Of a DNA stretch of 64,000 nt, positions 1 through 8,908 are shown one piece after another; positions within the stretch are counted from its first letter, which is position 1, and each line of letters begins with the position of its first letter. The DNA is from Nitrospirota bacterium (lineage in GTDB: Bacteria > Nitrospirota > UBA9217). The notes beneath the pieces are model-generated. The model worked only from the letters and a program-made list of their open reading frames with translations, was not told where the DNA came from and made no database searches. Position numbers and translations under genes: made by a program. The stretch spans positions 1 to 64,000 of the forward strand of contig JALNZF010000005.1 in assembly GCA_023229435.1 (NCBI GenBank). Direction: 5' to 3'.

Positions 1-21
1 TCCTCCCTGCTCATGGTGATC

Positions 22-119
22 ATGTCCTTTTCTGCCACAATGCCCTCCTATTAACGTTAGGCATTGTAACTGGAAATAGGACATTTCTATTTTGGCGAAT
101 TAGGACATTATCATTTTGG
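22..119. repeat. IS21-like terminal repeats (fragment)
   Basis: Two direct copies of an 18-nt unit (AGGACATT, three variable bases, then ATTTTGG) lie at 78-95 and 102-119, 24 nt apart. An inverted ATGTCCT is at 22-28. Repeated GGACATT-type boxes near an end are typical of IS21-family termini. An open frame entering from the left edge stops at 52-54 and could be the tail of a transposition gene, but it is too short to identify. Assignment to IS21 is from memory of the family. Confidence 0.4.
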
Positions 120-134
120 GATTACAAAAAGAAA

Positions 135-269
135 GTAACTACTCAGGTCAAATCAGGTCAAAATCTGTTAGCCGCGAAAGAACGCAAGGATCGCAGAGAG
201 AATTAAAACTGAAATACATGGTTTCAGGTTTTTTCTTTGAGTTCTTTTGCGGCAAATCTGAGTAGTTAC
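135..269. repeat. MITE-like imperfect palindrome
   Basis: Perfect 12-nt inverted repeats GTAACTACTCAG (135-146) and CTGAGTAGTTAC (258-269) bound a 135-bp element. Inside them a second imperfect inverted pair is visible: GCCGCGAAAGAAC near 171-183 and its near-complement ending GCGGC at 253. The element has no coding capacity. The GCGAAAGAACGCAAGGA type of core is common in dispersed intergenic repeats. It lies between the IS21-like end and the HD-domain gene. Confidence 0.55.
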
Positions 270-354
270 AAAAGAATCGCCCGCCGGCCGGGAACTCCTT
301 GACTCAACAGTTGCCATTGCAGTACAATCACCAAACTCACGGAGCCGGGCATCG

Positions 355-1146
355 ATGGATCAAAACGAACTAATTTTACTGAAGGACTGGTTTGCGGACT
401 ACTGCGCATCATTTTCCCTGCCGACCGAACTGGACCAGCGGAACATCGCCATAAAGCGGGATCACACGCACGAGGTCTGTTTGAACGCCGTAAGGATCGC
501 GGAGGACCTGGGCCTGATCGCGCCGGAGGCGCGACTCTCGGAGGCAATCGCCCTGTTCCATGACGTCGGCAGGTTCTCGCAATATCAGCAGTACAAGACC
601 TTCGACGACAGTATCTCGGTAAATCATGCGGTCCTGGGGACAAAGGTGATCCTGGAAAACAATGTGCTGGCCGGCCTGCCGAAGCAGGAGCAGGAGCTCA
701 TTATCCGCTCGGTGACGCTGCATAATGTCTTCACTCTTCCCGGCGGACTTGACGAGAGATCCCTTCGTTTCGCCAGGCTCATCCGCGATGCGGATAAACT
801 CGATATCCTGCGGGTGGTTATCGAATACTTTGAGCAGGACGAAGGGAGCAGGGCGGAGGCCGTTGCGCTCGGCCTTCCCGATGTGCCGGGGAAATACTCA
901 CCGGAAGTCCTTGCCTGCCTTGTCCGGGGAGAGATGGCCAGGAAGGATGCGCTCACGACCCTGAACGATTTCAAGCTGCTGCAACTGGCCTGGCTCTATG
1001 ACCTCAATTTCACGTGCTCCCTGCGGATGGTTGTGGAACGGGACTACATTCGCAAGATCGCGGAAATGCTGCCGCGGAACGAGGAAATCGCCGGTGCGAT
1101 CGAGATCATGCGGGAATACGTGAGCGGAAGACTGCGCTCGCGTTGA
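355..1146 (+). CDS. HD-domain phosphohydrolase
   Basis: This 263-residue soluble protein is a predicted metal-dependent phosphohydrolase of the HD superfamily. The signature histidines and aspartates are present: an early H around residue 38, the HDVGR pair near residue 69, a later VTLHN histidine and RDADKLD near residue 145. There is no signal peptide or membrane segment. The substrate cannot be told from sequence; family members hydrolyse nucleotides or other phosphate esters. It appears monocistronic, and the next gene starts 150 nt downstream. The ATG at 355 follows a purine-poor region (GGAGCCGGG a few bases upstream is the only SD-like stretch), so the start is reasonable but not certain. 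Confidence 0.8.
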   Translation: MDQNELILLKDWFADYCASFSLPTELDQRNIAIKRDHTHEVCLNAVRIAEDLGLIAPEARLSEAIALFHDVGRFSQYQQYKTFDDSISVNHAVLGTKVILENNVLAGLPKQEQELIIRSVTLHNVFTLPGGLDERSLRFARLIRDADKLDILRVVIEYFEQDEGSRAEAVALGLPDVPGKYSPEVLACLVRGEMARKDALTTLNDFKLLQLAWLYDLNFTCSLRMVVERDYIRKIAEMLPRNEEIAGAIEIMREYVSGRLRSR

Positions 1147-1296
1147 AACATTATTACCTGCTTATATTGCACAATAATTCCCTTTACTCAGCCCCCTGTT
1201 ATTTGGTAATATGAAAAAAGAACAGCGGAATGGAGCGGATTGCACCACAGCGCCGACAGAGCGCAATGAGAAAATGAGAAAGCGGGAAAATACGGT

Positions 1297-2598
1297 ATGA
1301 GAAATAATATTGTTTCCATCGGCGCCGACGAACTGAAGTACGAGATCCGCGAGATCGTGGCCGTTGCCAAGGAATTCGGCAAGCTCGGCATCGAGATCAT
1401 CTGGGAGAACATCGGCGATCCGGTGCAGAAGGGGGAAAAGATCCCCGACTGGATCAAGGACATCGTGACTGCGGCAACGCGTGAGGACGCCACCTACGCC
1501 TATTCACCGACCAAAGGACTTGAGGCGACCCGAGAGTTTCTGGCGGAGCTGGCGAACAAGAACGGCAGCGTCAGGATCACGAAAGAGGACATCATCTTCT
1601 TCAACGGTCTCGGCGACGCGATCGGCAAAGTCTACGGCCAACTGAAAAAGGAATACCGGGTGATCGGGCCGAGCCCGGCCTACAGTACGCATTCATCGGC
1701 AGAGGCGTCGCATGCAGGCTCGGAATATCTTTCCTACAATCTGGACCCCAAGAACCTGTGGTATCCCGACGTCGACGACCTCAGGATGAAGGTGAAGTAT
1801 AATCCCGCGATCTCCGGGATCCTCGTCATCAACCCCGATAATCCCACCGGCGCGGTCTATCCCAAAAAGATCCTGCAGGAGATCGTGGCCATCGCGAAGG
1901 AGTTCGACCTGTTCATTGTCTGCGACGAGATCTATACCAACATGGCCTACAACGGGAAAAAGGCGGTGCCGCTCGCCGAGGTGATCGGTGATGTGTGCGG
2001 CATCTCCATGAAGGGCATCTCGAAGGAACTGCCGTGGCCGGGTTCGCGATGCGGCTGGATCGAGGTCTATAACCAGAAGAACGACCCGGTATTCACGAAG
2101 TACGTAAAGAGCATCCTGGACGACAAGATGCTCGAGGTCTGCTCCACCACCCTTCCGCAGACGGTAATACCGCGAATCCTCGGGGACAAGCGGTATCCCG
2201 CCAATGTGGAACGGAGAAACAAGATGTACGAGAAGCGCTCGAACATCGCCTACGATCTGCTCAAGGGCATCAAGGGAACCATTGTGAACAGGACGAACGG
2301 CGCATTCTATATGACGGTGATGTTCGAGGAAGACGCGCTGAACGGCAAACAGTCCCTGCCCATAAAGGACAAAGCCGTTAAAGAACTGATCGAGCGAATA
2401 ACCAGCAGCGTGGCGCTTGACAAGCGGTTCGTGTATTATCTTCTCGCCGCCACCGGCATCTGCGTAGTCCCCCTGACCGGGTTCAGCTGCGACCTCAAAG
2501 GGTTCCGCATCACGCTTCTCGAATCGGATGAGACACGGTTCGAGCGGACATTCAAGACCGTCCGCGAAAAGATCATCGAATATCTCGCAAGCGCATAG
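1297..2598 (+). CDS. PLP-dependent class I/II aminotransferase
   Basis: This 433-residue fold-type I aminotransferase is related to aspartate/alanine aminotransferases. The N-terminal region has NIGDP, then YSPTKGLEATR (substrate and cofactor entry), NPDNPTGAVYP, the PLP-ring aspartate in FIVCDEIYTNM, and GISKELPWPGSRCGW. By analogy with the usual SxSK motif the Schiff-base lysine is K243, though the context is altered (normally SKT followed by a glycine-rich loop). The phosphate-binding arginine sits in GSRCGW. The amino-acid substrate cannot be assigned. The start at 1297 has only a weak SD (AAAGCGGGAAA). No partner gene is nearby; convergent msrB follows closely. Confidence 0.85.
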   Translation: MRNNIVSIGADELKYEIREIVAVAKEFGKLGIEIIWENIGDPVQKGEKIPDWIKDIVTAATREDATYAYSPTKGLEATREFLAELANKNGSVRITKEDIIFFNGLGDAIGKVYGQLKKEYRVIGPSPAYSTHSSAEASHAGSEYLSYNLDPKNLWYPDVDDLRMKVKYNPAISGILVINPDNPTGAVYPKKILQEIVAIAKEFDLFIVCDEIYTNMAYNGKKAVPLAEVIGDVCGISMKGISKELPWPGSRCGWIEVYNQKNDPVFTKYVKSILDDKMLEVCSTTLPQTVIPRILGDKRYPANVERRNKMYEKRSNIAYDLLKGIKGTIVNRTNGAFYMTVMFEEDALNGKQSLPIKDKAVKELIERITSSVALDKRFVYYLLAATGICVVPLTGFSCDLKGFRITLLESDETRFERTFKTVREKIIEYLASA

Positions 2599-2613
2599 AG
2601 TCTCCGCTTCAGA

Positions 2614-3177
2614 TCAACGAGACTGTTTCTCGAAGAGCGGCAGATACTTTCCATACCCCTCTTTCGCCAGGTCTTCCCGGGGAACGAACCGGAGCGCGGC
2701 TGAATTCATGCAGTAACGCAGGCCCGTCGGTTTGGGGCCGTCATTAAAAACATGGCCCACGTGCGAGTCGGCGTTCCTGCTCCGGACCTCGGTCCGGACA
2801 GAGAACCAGCCCCGGTCCTCTTTTTCCACGATATTACCCGGCTCGAGGGGTTTGGTGAAGCTCGGCCAGCCGGTTCCTGAATCGAACTTATCAAGCGAGC
2901 TGAACAGAGGTTCGCCGGAGACGATATCAACGTAGATGCCGGGTCGTTTATTGTCATGATACTCGTTATTGAATGGCGGCTCCGTACCGTTCTTCTGCGT
3001 CACCGTGTACTGCATAGGTGTCAGCTTCCGCTTTAACTCTTCTTGAGATGGTTTCATAAATTTTATCTCCGTAACCAGCGCTTTTCCCTCTGGCTGTTCG
3101 CTGCCGGAATAAGCAGGCACACTGACCAGCATCATTAATAGAAGGACCACGACGCCTGATAGAATTTCTTTTAACAT
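2614..3177 (-). CDS. msrB: Periplasmic peptide-methionine (R)-S-oxide reductase
   Basis: MsrB reduces the R-sulfoxide of oxidised methionine in proteins. The product is 187 residues, with an N-terminal hydrophobic signal peptide (LSGVVVLLLMMLVSVPAYS), so it should act in the periplasm. The core motifs GEPLFSSLDKFDSGTGWPSF, HVGHVFNDGP and the catalytic RYCMNSAALRF are intact. That catalytic cysteine is the only cysteine in the protein. The four zinc-binding cysteines of many MsrBs are missing, and so is a resolving cysteine, so it must be recycled by direct attack from an outside reductant. Read toward the aminotransferase, it ends 15 nt from that gene's stop. Confidence 0.92.
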   Translation of the reverse strand: MLKEILSGVVVLLLMMLVSVPAYSGSEQPEGKALVTEIKFMKPSQEELKRKLTPMQYTVTQKNGTEPPFNNEYHDNKRPGIYVDIVSGEPLFSSLDKFDSGTGWPSFTKPLEPGNIVEKEDRGWFSVRTEVRSRNADSHVGHVFNDGPKPTGLRYCMNSAALRFVPREDLAKEGYGKYLPLFEKQSR

Positions 3178-3256
3178 GGCACGCTCCTCACTTTCCTGAT
3201 CTTATTATACACCCGACGGAATCGAGGTGTTCAGAAAGAAGCTAAAAACAAATTAG

Positions 3257-3289
3257 AAAAGGCCCGCCGGACAAGCCGGAGGGCCTTTT
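3257..3289 (-). terminator. Intrinsic terminator of small lipoprotein gene
   Basis: AAAAGGCCC-CCGG (3257-3270) pairs with CCGG-GGGCCTTTT (3276-3289), with one internal mismatch and a 5-nt loop. On the minus strand it is followed by T-rich sequence. It lies just past the stop of the small lipoprotein gene. Confidence 0.75.
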
Positions 3290-3309
3290 GTGGTTTGTCT
3301 GCCGGGAGA

Positions 3310-3462
3310 CTACTTCGCTTCAGGCGTTGCTGCAGGCATCGTCGAGGTCGGTGCCGACTGTTCCGCAGGCTTCGGCGCCTCCTGCTTCTGGCATCCGGCA
3401 AAAACAAAAACCGCGGCCACGGTCAGGACTGCTATAATTGCATAGATCTTTTTCACGTTCAT
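3310..3462 (-). CDS. Small lipoprotein (50 aa)
   Basis: This short gene encodes MNVKKIYAIIAVLTV then AAVFVFAGC. It is a lipoprotein signal peptide with lipobox FAGC at residues 21-24, followed by a 26-residue Pro/Ala/Glu-rich tail. The ATG at 3462 has an excellent Shine-Dalgarno (AAAGGGGG, 4-5 nt spacing), and a strong terminator lies after the stop. Together these make it a convincing gene despite its size. Its likely fate is a lipid-anchored peptide in the inner or outer membrane. Function is unknown; such Pro/Ala-rich short lipoproteins are often called entericidin-like or simply hypothetical. Confidence 0.75.
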   Translation of the reverse strand: MNVKKIYAIIAVLTVAAVFVFAGCQKQEAPKPAEQSAPTSTMPAATPEAK

Positions 3463-3685
3463 TCACCCCCTTTCTTCTCATGAGAGTAACTGCCGCGCGC
3501 TTGTCGAAATAAGATAAATTAGATGAAAAACGCACTGCAGCGATGATTTTCTTTTAGCTCTGTCGCCTGTTCCTGCTACCTGGCAGGTTCAGATCCGCAG
3601 CATCAGAACAAAACGGCAGGATTATATTCCTTTTCTTGAAAAAATCAACTGAATATTAATTACCCGGAAAACTCCATCAAAGCCC
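3463..3685. other. Intergenic region between divergent genes
   Basis: This stretch lies between the start of the small lipoprotein gene and the htpG promoter. No additional ORF with a ribosome-binding site or clear structure is seen. Confidence 0.4.
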
Positions 3686-3714
3686 TTGACAGAAACGAAC
3701 AGTATGGGTATATA
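3686..3714 (+). promoter_or_regulatory. Sigma-70-type promoter of htpG
   Basis: The -35 box TTGACA (3686-3691) and -10 box TATATA (3709-3714) are separated by 17 nt, about 105 nt upstream of the htpG start. It looks like a housekeeping promoter; no sigma-32 consensus was noticed. Confidence 0.65.
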
Positions 3715-3818
3715 TAGTCTCTTGAAAACCCTGCGGTTTCTCGCTGCCGCTTATGAACGGTACGGCTCATGTCCGTCAAGCCGTTGATATGTCCTTAATC
3801 ACATCACGAGGTGTCCCT

Positions 3819-5735
3819 ATGACCGCTGAAAAAATGGAATTTAAGACCGAAGTAAAAGAGCTTCTGGACCTGATGATCCACTCCCTCTACTCTCACAAGG
3901 AGATCTTTCTGAGGGAACTGATCTCGAATGCCTCCGATGCCATTGACAAGGCCCGCTTCGAATCGCTCACGAACAAGGACATCCTGGCCAATACGGGCGA
4001 ATGGAAGATCAAGATCATCGTGGACAAAGCAGCAGGCACGCTGACGGTCAGCGACAACGGCATCGGTATGACCCATGACGAGGTCATTGCGGAGCTCGGC
4101 ACCATCGCGCATTCGGGCTCAAAGGATTTTCTGCGGGCCCTCCAGAGCAAGGCCCTGAAGGACAAACCCGAGCTCATCGGGCAGTTCGGCGTCGGTTTCT
4201 ATTCATCCTTCATGGTTGCCGACAAGGTCTCGGTAATGACCCGGAAAGCCACGGAGACAACAAAAAAAGCGGTCAAATGGGAATCCACCGCCGACGGTTC
4301 GTTCCTCATCGACGAAGCGGAAAAGGAGCGGGCCGGCACCGATGTGGTCCTTCATCTCAAGGGTGAGGACAAGAATTACCTTGATGAATGGGAGATCAGG
4401 CAGGTTATCAGAAAATACTCCGATTACATCGCTCATCCCGTGGTCATGGACATTGAACGGGAAAAAGAGGATCCGGCCGACAAGAACAAAAAGATCAAGG
4501 TCTCCGAGGAAGAGACCATGAACGCCGGCAAGGCCATCTGGCTCAAGGACCAGTCCGAAATAACGGCCGAGGAATACAATGACTTCTACAAGCACATCTC
4601 CCATGACTTCGGCGAACCGGCAAAGGTCATCCATTACCGCGCCGAGGGCACCTCGGAGTTCACCGCGCTTCTCTATGTCCCTGCGAAGGCCCCCTATGGG
4701 ATCCTGTACAAGGACTACAAGATCGGCCCGACCCTGTACGTCAAACGCGTGCAGATCATGGACCATTGCGAACAGCTCATTCCCGAGTATTTGCGTTTTG
4801 TAAAGGGCGTGGTCGACTCGTCGGACCTTCCGCTGAACGTATCGCGCGAGATCCTGCAGTCCAACAAACATGTCGAGGTCATCAAAAAGAACATCACCAG
4901 GAAAGTGCTCGACACCCTCGGGGACATGAAGAAGAACACCTATGACGCCTATCTCGATTTCCACAAGGAGTTCGGCAGGGTCCTGAAAGAAGGAATCCAT
5001 TTCGATTTTTCCAAAAAGGAGCAGATCGCCGATCTCCTGCTGTTTTCTTCCACCAAGACCGAGCCGGGAAAGTATACGACCTTCGACGACTATGTGAAGA
5101 ACATGCCGATCGCGCAGGCTGAAATCTATTACATCACCGGCAGGCCTGATGAGAATGTCCTGCAATCGCCCTACCTCGAGGCCTTCCGCGAAAAGGGCTA
5201 TGAAGTCATGATCATGAACGATGATATCGATGACTTCATCATGCTTGACCTGAAGGAATACAAGGGCAAGAAGATAAAATCGGTCATCAAAGGCGATGTC
5301 AATCTTGACAAGTCCGGCGAAGCAGAAAAGGAACGATCGAAGGAAAAATTCGGGAAACTGCTCGGCATCATAAAAGAGCAATTAAAGAACGAGGTGAAGG
5401 ACGTGCGCCTGTCCGGCAGGCTCAAGGACTCGGCCTGCTGCCTTGTTGCCGACGAAGGCGGGCTTGATCCCCAGATGGAGAAACTGCTCAAGTCCATGGG
5501 CCAGGATGTGCCGTCGGACAAGAGGATCCTGGAGATCAATCCAGCGCACCAGGTTCTCGAGGCCATGAACAGCCTGATCGACAAAGGCGGCAATGAACAG
5601 GTGTTAAAGGAATATATCGACCTGCTGTATAACCAGGCGCTCCTGCTCGAAGGTTCGAAACTCAAGGACCCCGCCGCCTTTACCAAGTCCATAGCAAAAC
5701 TTATGTCGGAAAACATAACCCCCGTTAAAGAATAA
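3819..5735 (+). CDS. htpG: Molecular chaperone HtpG (Hsp90)
   Basis: This is the bacterial Hsp90 ATPase chaperone, cytosolic. The GHKL ATP site is complete: ELISNASDAIDK, DNGIGM and GQFGVGFYSSFMVADK lie in the first ~150 residues. The middle-domain catalytic region LPLNVSREILQ follows near residue 350, then the C-terminal dimerisation domain. At 638 residues it matches the family length. I place the start at 3819 (MTAEKMEF), because GAGGTG lies 5-6 nt upstream and homologues begin there. An in-frame upstream ATG at 3753 would add an unrelated 22-residue leader. The C-terminus lacks the eukaryotic MEEVD tail, as expected. Confidence 0.97.
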   Translation: MTAEKMEFKTEVKELLDLMIHSLYSHKEIFLRELISNASDAIDKARFESLTNKDILANTGEWKIKIIVDKAAGTLTVSDNGIGMTHDEVIAELGTIAHSGSKDFLRALQSKALKDKPELIGQFGVGFYSSFMVADKVSVMTRKATETTKKAVKWESTADGSFLIDEAEKERAGTDVVLHLKGEDKNYLDEWEIRQVIRKYSDYIAHPVVMDIEREKEDPADKNKKIKVSEEETMNAGKAIWLKDQSEITAEEYNDFYKHISHDFGEPAKVIHYRAEGTSEFTALLYVPAKAPYGILYKDYKIGPTLYVKRVQIMDHCEQLIPEYLRFVKGVVDSSDLPLNVSREILQSNKHVEVIKKNITRKVLDTLGDMKKNTYDAYLDFHKEFGRVLKEGIHFDFSKKEQIADLLLFSSTKTEPGKYTTFDDYVKNMPIAQAEIYYITGRPDENVLQSPYLEAFREKGYEVMIMNDDIDDFIMLDLKEYKGKKIKSVIKGDVNLDKSGEAEKERSKEKFGKLLGIIKEQLKNEVKDVRLSGRLKDSACCLVADEGGLDPQMEKLLKSMGQDVPSDKRILEINPAHQVLEAMNSLIDKGGNEQVLKEYIDLLYNQALLLEGSKLKDPAAFTKSIAKLMSENITPVKE

Positions 5736-5807
5736 GTTCTCGACCGATTACAGCGTGCGGCGTTATGCCGCAGGTTGTAATGAAAACTTCAGGTGAAGGA
5801 GGTTGCC

Positions 5808-6986
5808 ATGGACAACGAAAAAAAACCGGGAGGAATGAACAGGAGAACGTTCTTGAAAGTCGGCATGGTCGGGACCACGTCGGTCCTGCTCGGAGGGAGC
5901 GCCCTTGCCGGGGCCGTGCAGAACCTTGCGGCGCCAGGACCGTTTGTTTTTCCCAAGCCGGTGTACCGGACCCTTGGCAGGACGGGAATGAAGATCTCGG
6001 TCGTGAGCTTTGGCGCCATGCTCACGCCGGAGCCGGAGGTCTTGAAGATCGCCTTTGACAACGGCGTCAACTATGTTGACACGGCCCGAAAATACATGGA
6101 CGGCAAGAACGAGGAGATCGTCGCCAAAGCACTGAAAGGCAGGCGTGACAAGGTGTATGTGGCGACCAAGACCCTGCCGGGCTCGAAAGCAAAGGAAGAC
6201 ATTATCAGGGATGTGGAGACAAGCCTCAAGACGCTCGAGACCGATTATATCGACGTGATCCAGCTCCATAATCTTACGGACAGGGAGCGGATATTCATTC
6301 CCGAGACCCGCGAGGCCCTCGCCAAACTGAAACAGCAGGGCAAGGTGCGTTTCTTCGGTGTGACCACGCACAAGAACCAGCCCGAAGTGCTGAATGCCCT
6401 GGTGGACGACAAAGACCGGTTCTTTGATACGGCCCTGGTTGCCTATAATTTTGAAAGTCACAAGAACATTGGTGCGGCGATAGAACGGGCGGCAAAGGCC
6501 GGCATCGGCATCATCGCGATGAAGACGCAGGCGGGCGGGTACAAGACCGAGGCAATGGGAGCGATCAGCCCCCATCAGGCGGCCCTCAAGTGGGCGCTCC
6601 AGAACCCGAACATCACCATGGCGATCCCGGGAATGAAAGACCTGGCCAACCTCAGGGAAAACATCGCGGTCATGGGCATGCCGTTCAAGACCGCTGATGC
6701 GCAGATCCTGCGGAAATATCATGCCGCCGTGGCAGGCTTCTACTGCGATCTCTGCGGAACCTGCGAAGGGACGTGTCCCCGGGGCGTGGAGATCAGCACC
6801 ATCAACCGTTCATTGATGTACGCGGAAGGGTACAAGAGCCGTGAGCTCGCGCTGTCCACGTACCGCGAGGTCCCCAGGACCGCTTCGGCCATGGCATGTC
6901 TTGAATGTCCGGTCTGTGTGGCGCACTGTGAAAAGGGACTGAACATCGCGGCAAAGATGCAGCAAGCAAGGACAATGCTGGCATAG
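5808..6986 (+). CDS. Tat-exported aldo/keto reductase with two Fe-S cluster motifs
   Basis: This 392-residue protein starts at the ATG at 5808, preceded by AAGGAGG at ideal distance. A twin-arginine signal (NRRTFLKVG then a hydrophobic stretch) predicts folded export. The central domain is an aldo/keto reductase barrel: the DTARKY tyrosine, the VATKT lysine and the QLHNL histidine match the catalytic tetrad. The C-terminal ~80 residues carry two cysteine clusters, CDLCGTCEGTCP and CLECPVCVAHC, of [4Fe-4S] ferredoxin type. Family members of this architecture are uncharacterised oxidoreductases. NADPH use in the periplasm would be unusual, so another donor fed through the clusters is plausible (inference). 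Confidence 0.85.
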   Translation: MDNEKKPGGMNRRTFLKVGMVGTTSVLLGGSALAGAVQNLAAPGPFVFPKPVYRTLGRTGMKISVVSFGAMLTPEPEVLKIAFDNGVNYVDTARKYMDGKNEEIVAKALKGRRDKVYVATKTLPGSKAKEDIIRDVETSLKTLETDYIDVIQLHNLTDRERIFIPETREALAKLKQQGKVRFFGVTTHKNQPEVLNALVDDKDRFFDTALVAYNFESHKNIGAAIERAAKAGIGIIAMKTQAGGYKTEAMGAISPHQAALKWALQNPNITMAIPGMKDLANLRENIAVMGMPFKTADAQILRKYHAAVAGFYCDLCGTCEGTCPRGVEISTINRSLMYAEGYKSRELALSTYREVPRTASAMACLECPVCVAHCEKGLNIAAKMQQARTMLA

Positions 6987-7041
6987 AGAGCGTTGGACAA
7001 CCATGAGCACGGTTTGCGCTGTTTGAATTGTGAGGGAATCA

Positions 7042-7953
7042 ATGCACTACCCCAAACTGATCGCTGTCGTTATATTCTCCATGATCTCGGCAGCAATCCC
7101 GGCATTCTGCGCGGAGATCGTAATGGAAAAGTCCCTGCCCGCGGTCGCCTGTGCCGAAGGCTGGACCATGGACGGGAAAGTGACCCTCTTTGACAAGAAC
7201 ACGCTCTTCGACCGTATCAATGGAGAGTCGGAGCTCTATTTTCCCTACGGGTTCGAAAAGCTCGCGTACGCGAGATACGAGAATAAACAGGACCCGAAGA
7301 TCGCCGTGGATGCCGATGTCTATAAGATGGGCTCGCTGCTCGATGCCTTCGGGATGTTCGCCAATTATCGCAGAAAGGATGATGCCGACATTGCCGTCGG
7401 GGTACAGGGAACAATCTCATCGTCCCAGGTGTTCTTTTACCAGGACCGCTACTTTGTGAGACTCCAGGTCACGGGTGCGACGAGCATTGCACAGGAGGTG
7501 TTCCTCGCCTGCGCAAAAGCCATCTCGCAGAACCTGCCGAAGTCCGCGGATAGGCCTGAGGAACTCGATGCCTTCGCTGTCCCGGCCGTAGTGAAGAGGA
7601 GCGAACGGTATGTTGCTCAAAGCCTGCTTGGGTACGATTTTTTCCGGAGGGGTTTGATCGCTGATGCATTGCTGAACAACGAGCAGGTGCAGGTCTTCGT
7701 CGTCACCGAGCAATCGGGGGATGCCGCTCGCAAGACCTTTGATCAATACCGTTCCTATTTAAAAACATCGGGAAGCGACGCTCTCGTGACCGACGGGAAG
7801 GGCCGGACCTCTCTGGAAGCGATCGATCCGCTGTACGGAAAGGTATTTGTCGAGCAGGCTGGCCGATTCGTCATTGGTGCGGTAAGGATCAAAGACGGTC
7901 CGGCAGCGAAGCAGCTCGTCGAGCAGCTGCGAAAGCGTATGAGTAAAGAGTAG
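7042..7953 (+). CDS. Secreted protein of unknown function (DUF6599-like)
   Basis: This 303-residue protein has a signal peptide (LIAVVIFSMISAAIPAFCAE), so it is exported. The start at 7042 is chosen because TGAGGGA sits a few bases upstream; the GTG at 7030 would place this SD inside the gene. The body contains LFDRINGESELYFPYGF, AFGMFANYRR and repeated mixed alpha/beta segments, which I associate with the uncharacterised DUF6599 family (from memory). No catalytic motif is recognised. It follows the Tat aldo/keto reductase by 55 nt on the same strand and may be co-transcribed, which hints at a shared envelope redox role, but this is only context. Confidence 0.7.
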   Translation: MHYPKLIAVVIFSMISAAIPAFCAEIVMEKSLPAVACAEGWTMDGKVTLFDKNTLFDRINGESELYFPYGFEKLAYARYENKQDPKIAVDADVYKMGSLLDAFGMFANYRRKDDADIAVGVQGTISSSQVFFYQDRYFVRLQVTGATSIAQEVFLACAKAISQNLPKSADRPEELDAFAVPAVVKRSERYVAQSLLGYDFFRRGLIADALLNNEQVQVFVVTEQSGDAARKTFDQYRSYLKTSGSDALVTDGKGRTSLEAIDPLYGKVFVEQAGRFVIGAVRIKDGPAAKQLVEQLRKRMSKE

Positions 7954-8150
7954 GGTGGGATGGTCACAGCATTCTCAAGAAGGCTCCTTTTTAAAGTTAA
8001 TCCTGTCCTCCGTCAGCGATAAAGCGATGGAACACCTTCCCTGTTCCCTGTGCATGACCCCTTCTCTCCCCCTTTTGATGCGGTCAAGCTTGACTTCAAA
8101 GACCATGTCTGATATGTTCACGCTATATCGCAATGATACGGAGGCACATC

Positions 8151-8774
8151 ATGCTGCCCGATGATTCCGTTTTTTTTCGTAATGAGACCCTCAGAACGAT
8201 CAAGGACCGCCACAGCGTCAGGACCTTCACCAGGGACGACGTGAACGATGAAGAGATCAAGGTCCTGTTGCATGCGGCAAACGCGGCGCCGTCGGCCCAC
8301 AACCGGCAGGCATGGCGGTTCATCATCCTCCGGGACGGGAAGAAGCAGGAATTGGCGCAGCTCGTGACCGCGCAGTCGGCGGCCTTTCCCCGGCCGGCCG
8401 CGGCACTCCTGCGAATGGGAGCGAAGAGCATCGTGTCGGCGCCGGTGGTCATCGCCGTGGCGAACACGGGAGAACTCATCAAACACGGGACCGAGCTCTT
8501 CAAGGTGGAAAAGGAGACGGCCCACGACTTCTTCCGGACCATGGAGGTCCAGAGTTCGGCCGCTGCGGTCGAGAACATCCTGCTCGCCGCCGCCTCCCTC
8601 GGCCTCGGCACGGTCTGGCTCGGCGTGCTCTATCTTATCAAGGACGAAGTGCTCCGCTTCCTTGGCGAGCCCGAAGGCGAGTTCATGGCCGTGGTCCCCG
8701 TGGGCCATCCCGCACGGGTCGGCGGCGGACCGCTGAAACAGCCGGTGGAGATGAAGGTGCGCTCGTTGCGTTGA
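8151..8774 (+). CDS. Nitroreductase-family flavoprotein
   Basis: This 207-residue FMN-dependent oxidoreductase belongs to the nitroreductase superfamily. The N-terminal RHSVRTFTRDDV and AANAAPSAHNRQAWRFIIL segments bind FMN phosphate. The later AVENILLAAASLGLGTVWLG is the conserved helix, and a C-terminal AVVPVGHPA segment closes the fold. The start at 8151 has GGAGG 6 nt upstream; an upstream in-frame start at 8133 lacks one. The substrate (nitroaromatic, quinone or a biosynthetic intermediate) cannot be deduced. Cytosolic and apparently monocistronic. Confidence 0.88.
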   Translation: MLPDDSVFFRNETLRTIKDRHSVRTFTRDDVNDEEIKVLLHAANAAPSAHNRQAWRFIILRDGKKQELAQLVTAQSAAFPRPAAALLRMGAKSIVSAPVVIAVANTGELIKHGTELFKVEKETAHDFFRTMEVQSSAAAVENILLAAASLGLGTVWLGVLYLIKDEVLRFLGEPEGEFMAVVPVGHPARVGGGPLKQPVEMKVRSLR

Positions 8775-8908
8775 ATAGTGTATTGCCCCCTTGCTGATCC
8801 ATCCATGACGACTATCGAGAATTGTACCCGTTTCTGATATCTTTCTTTGCTGCACGATCAACAAAAATCGGCCGGAGGTCCGGTCTTACGCGTTATCGGA
8901 GGTGACCA

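Noticed and set aside
4203..5381. 392-codon open frame antisense to htpG
   Set aside because: Shadow of the strongly conserved htpG coding strand; composition is Val/Leu/Asp-skewed and shows no motifs.
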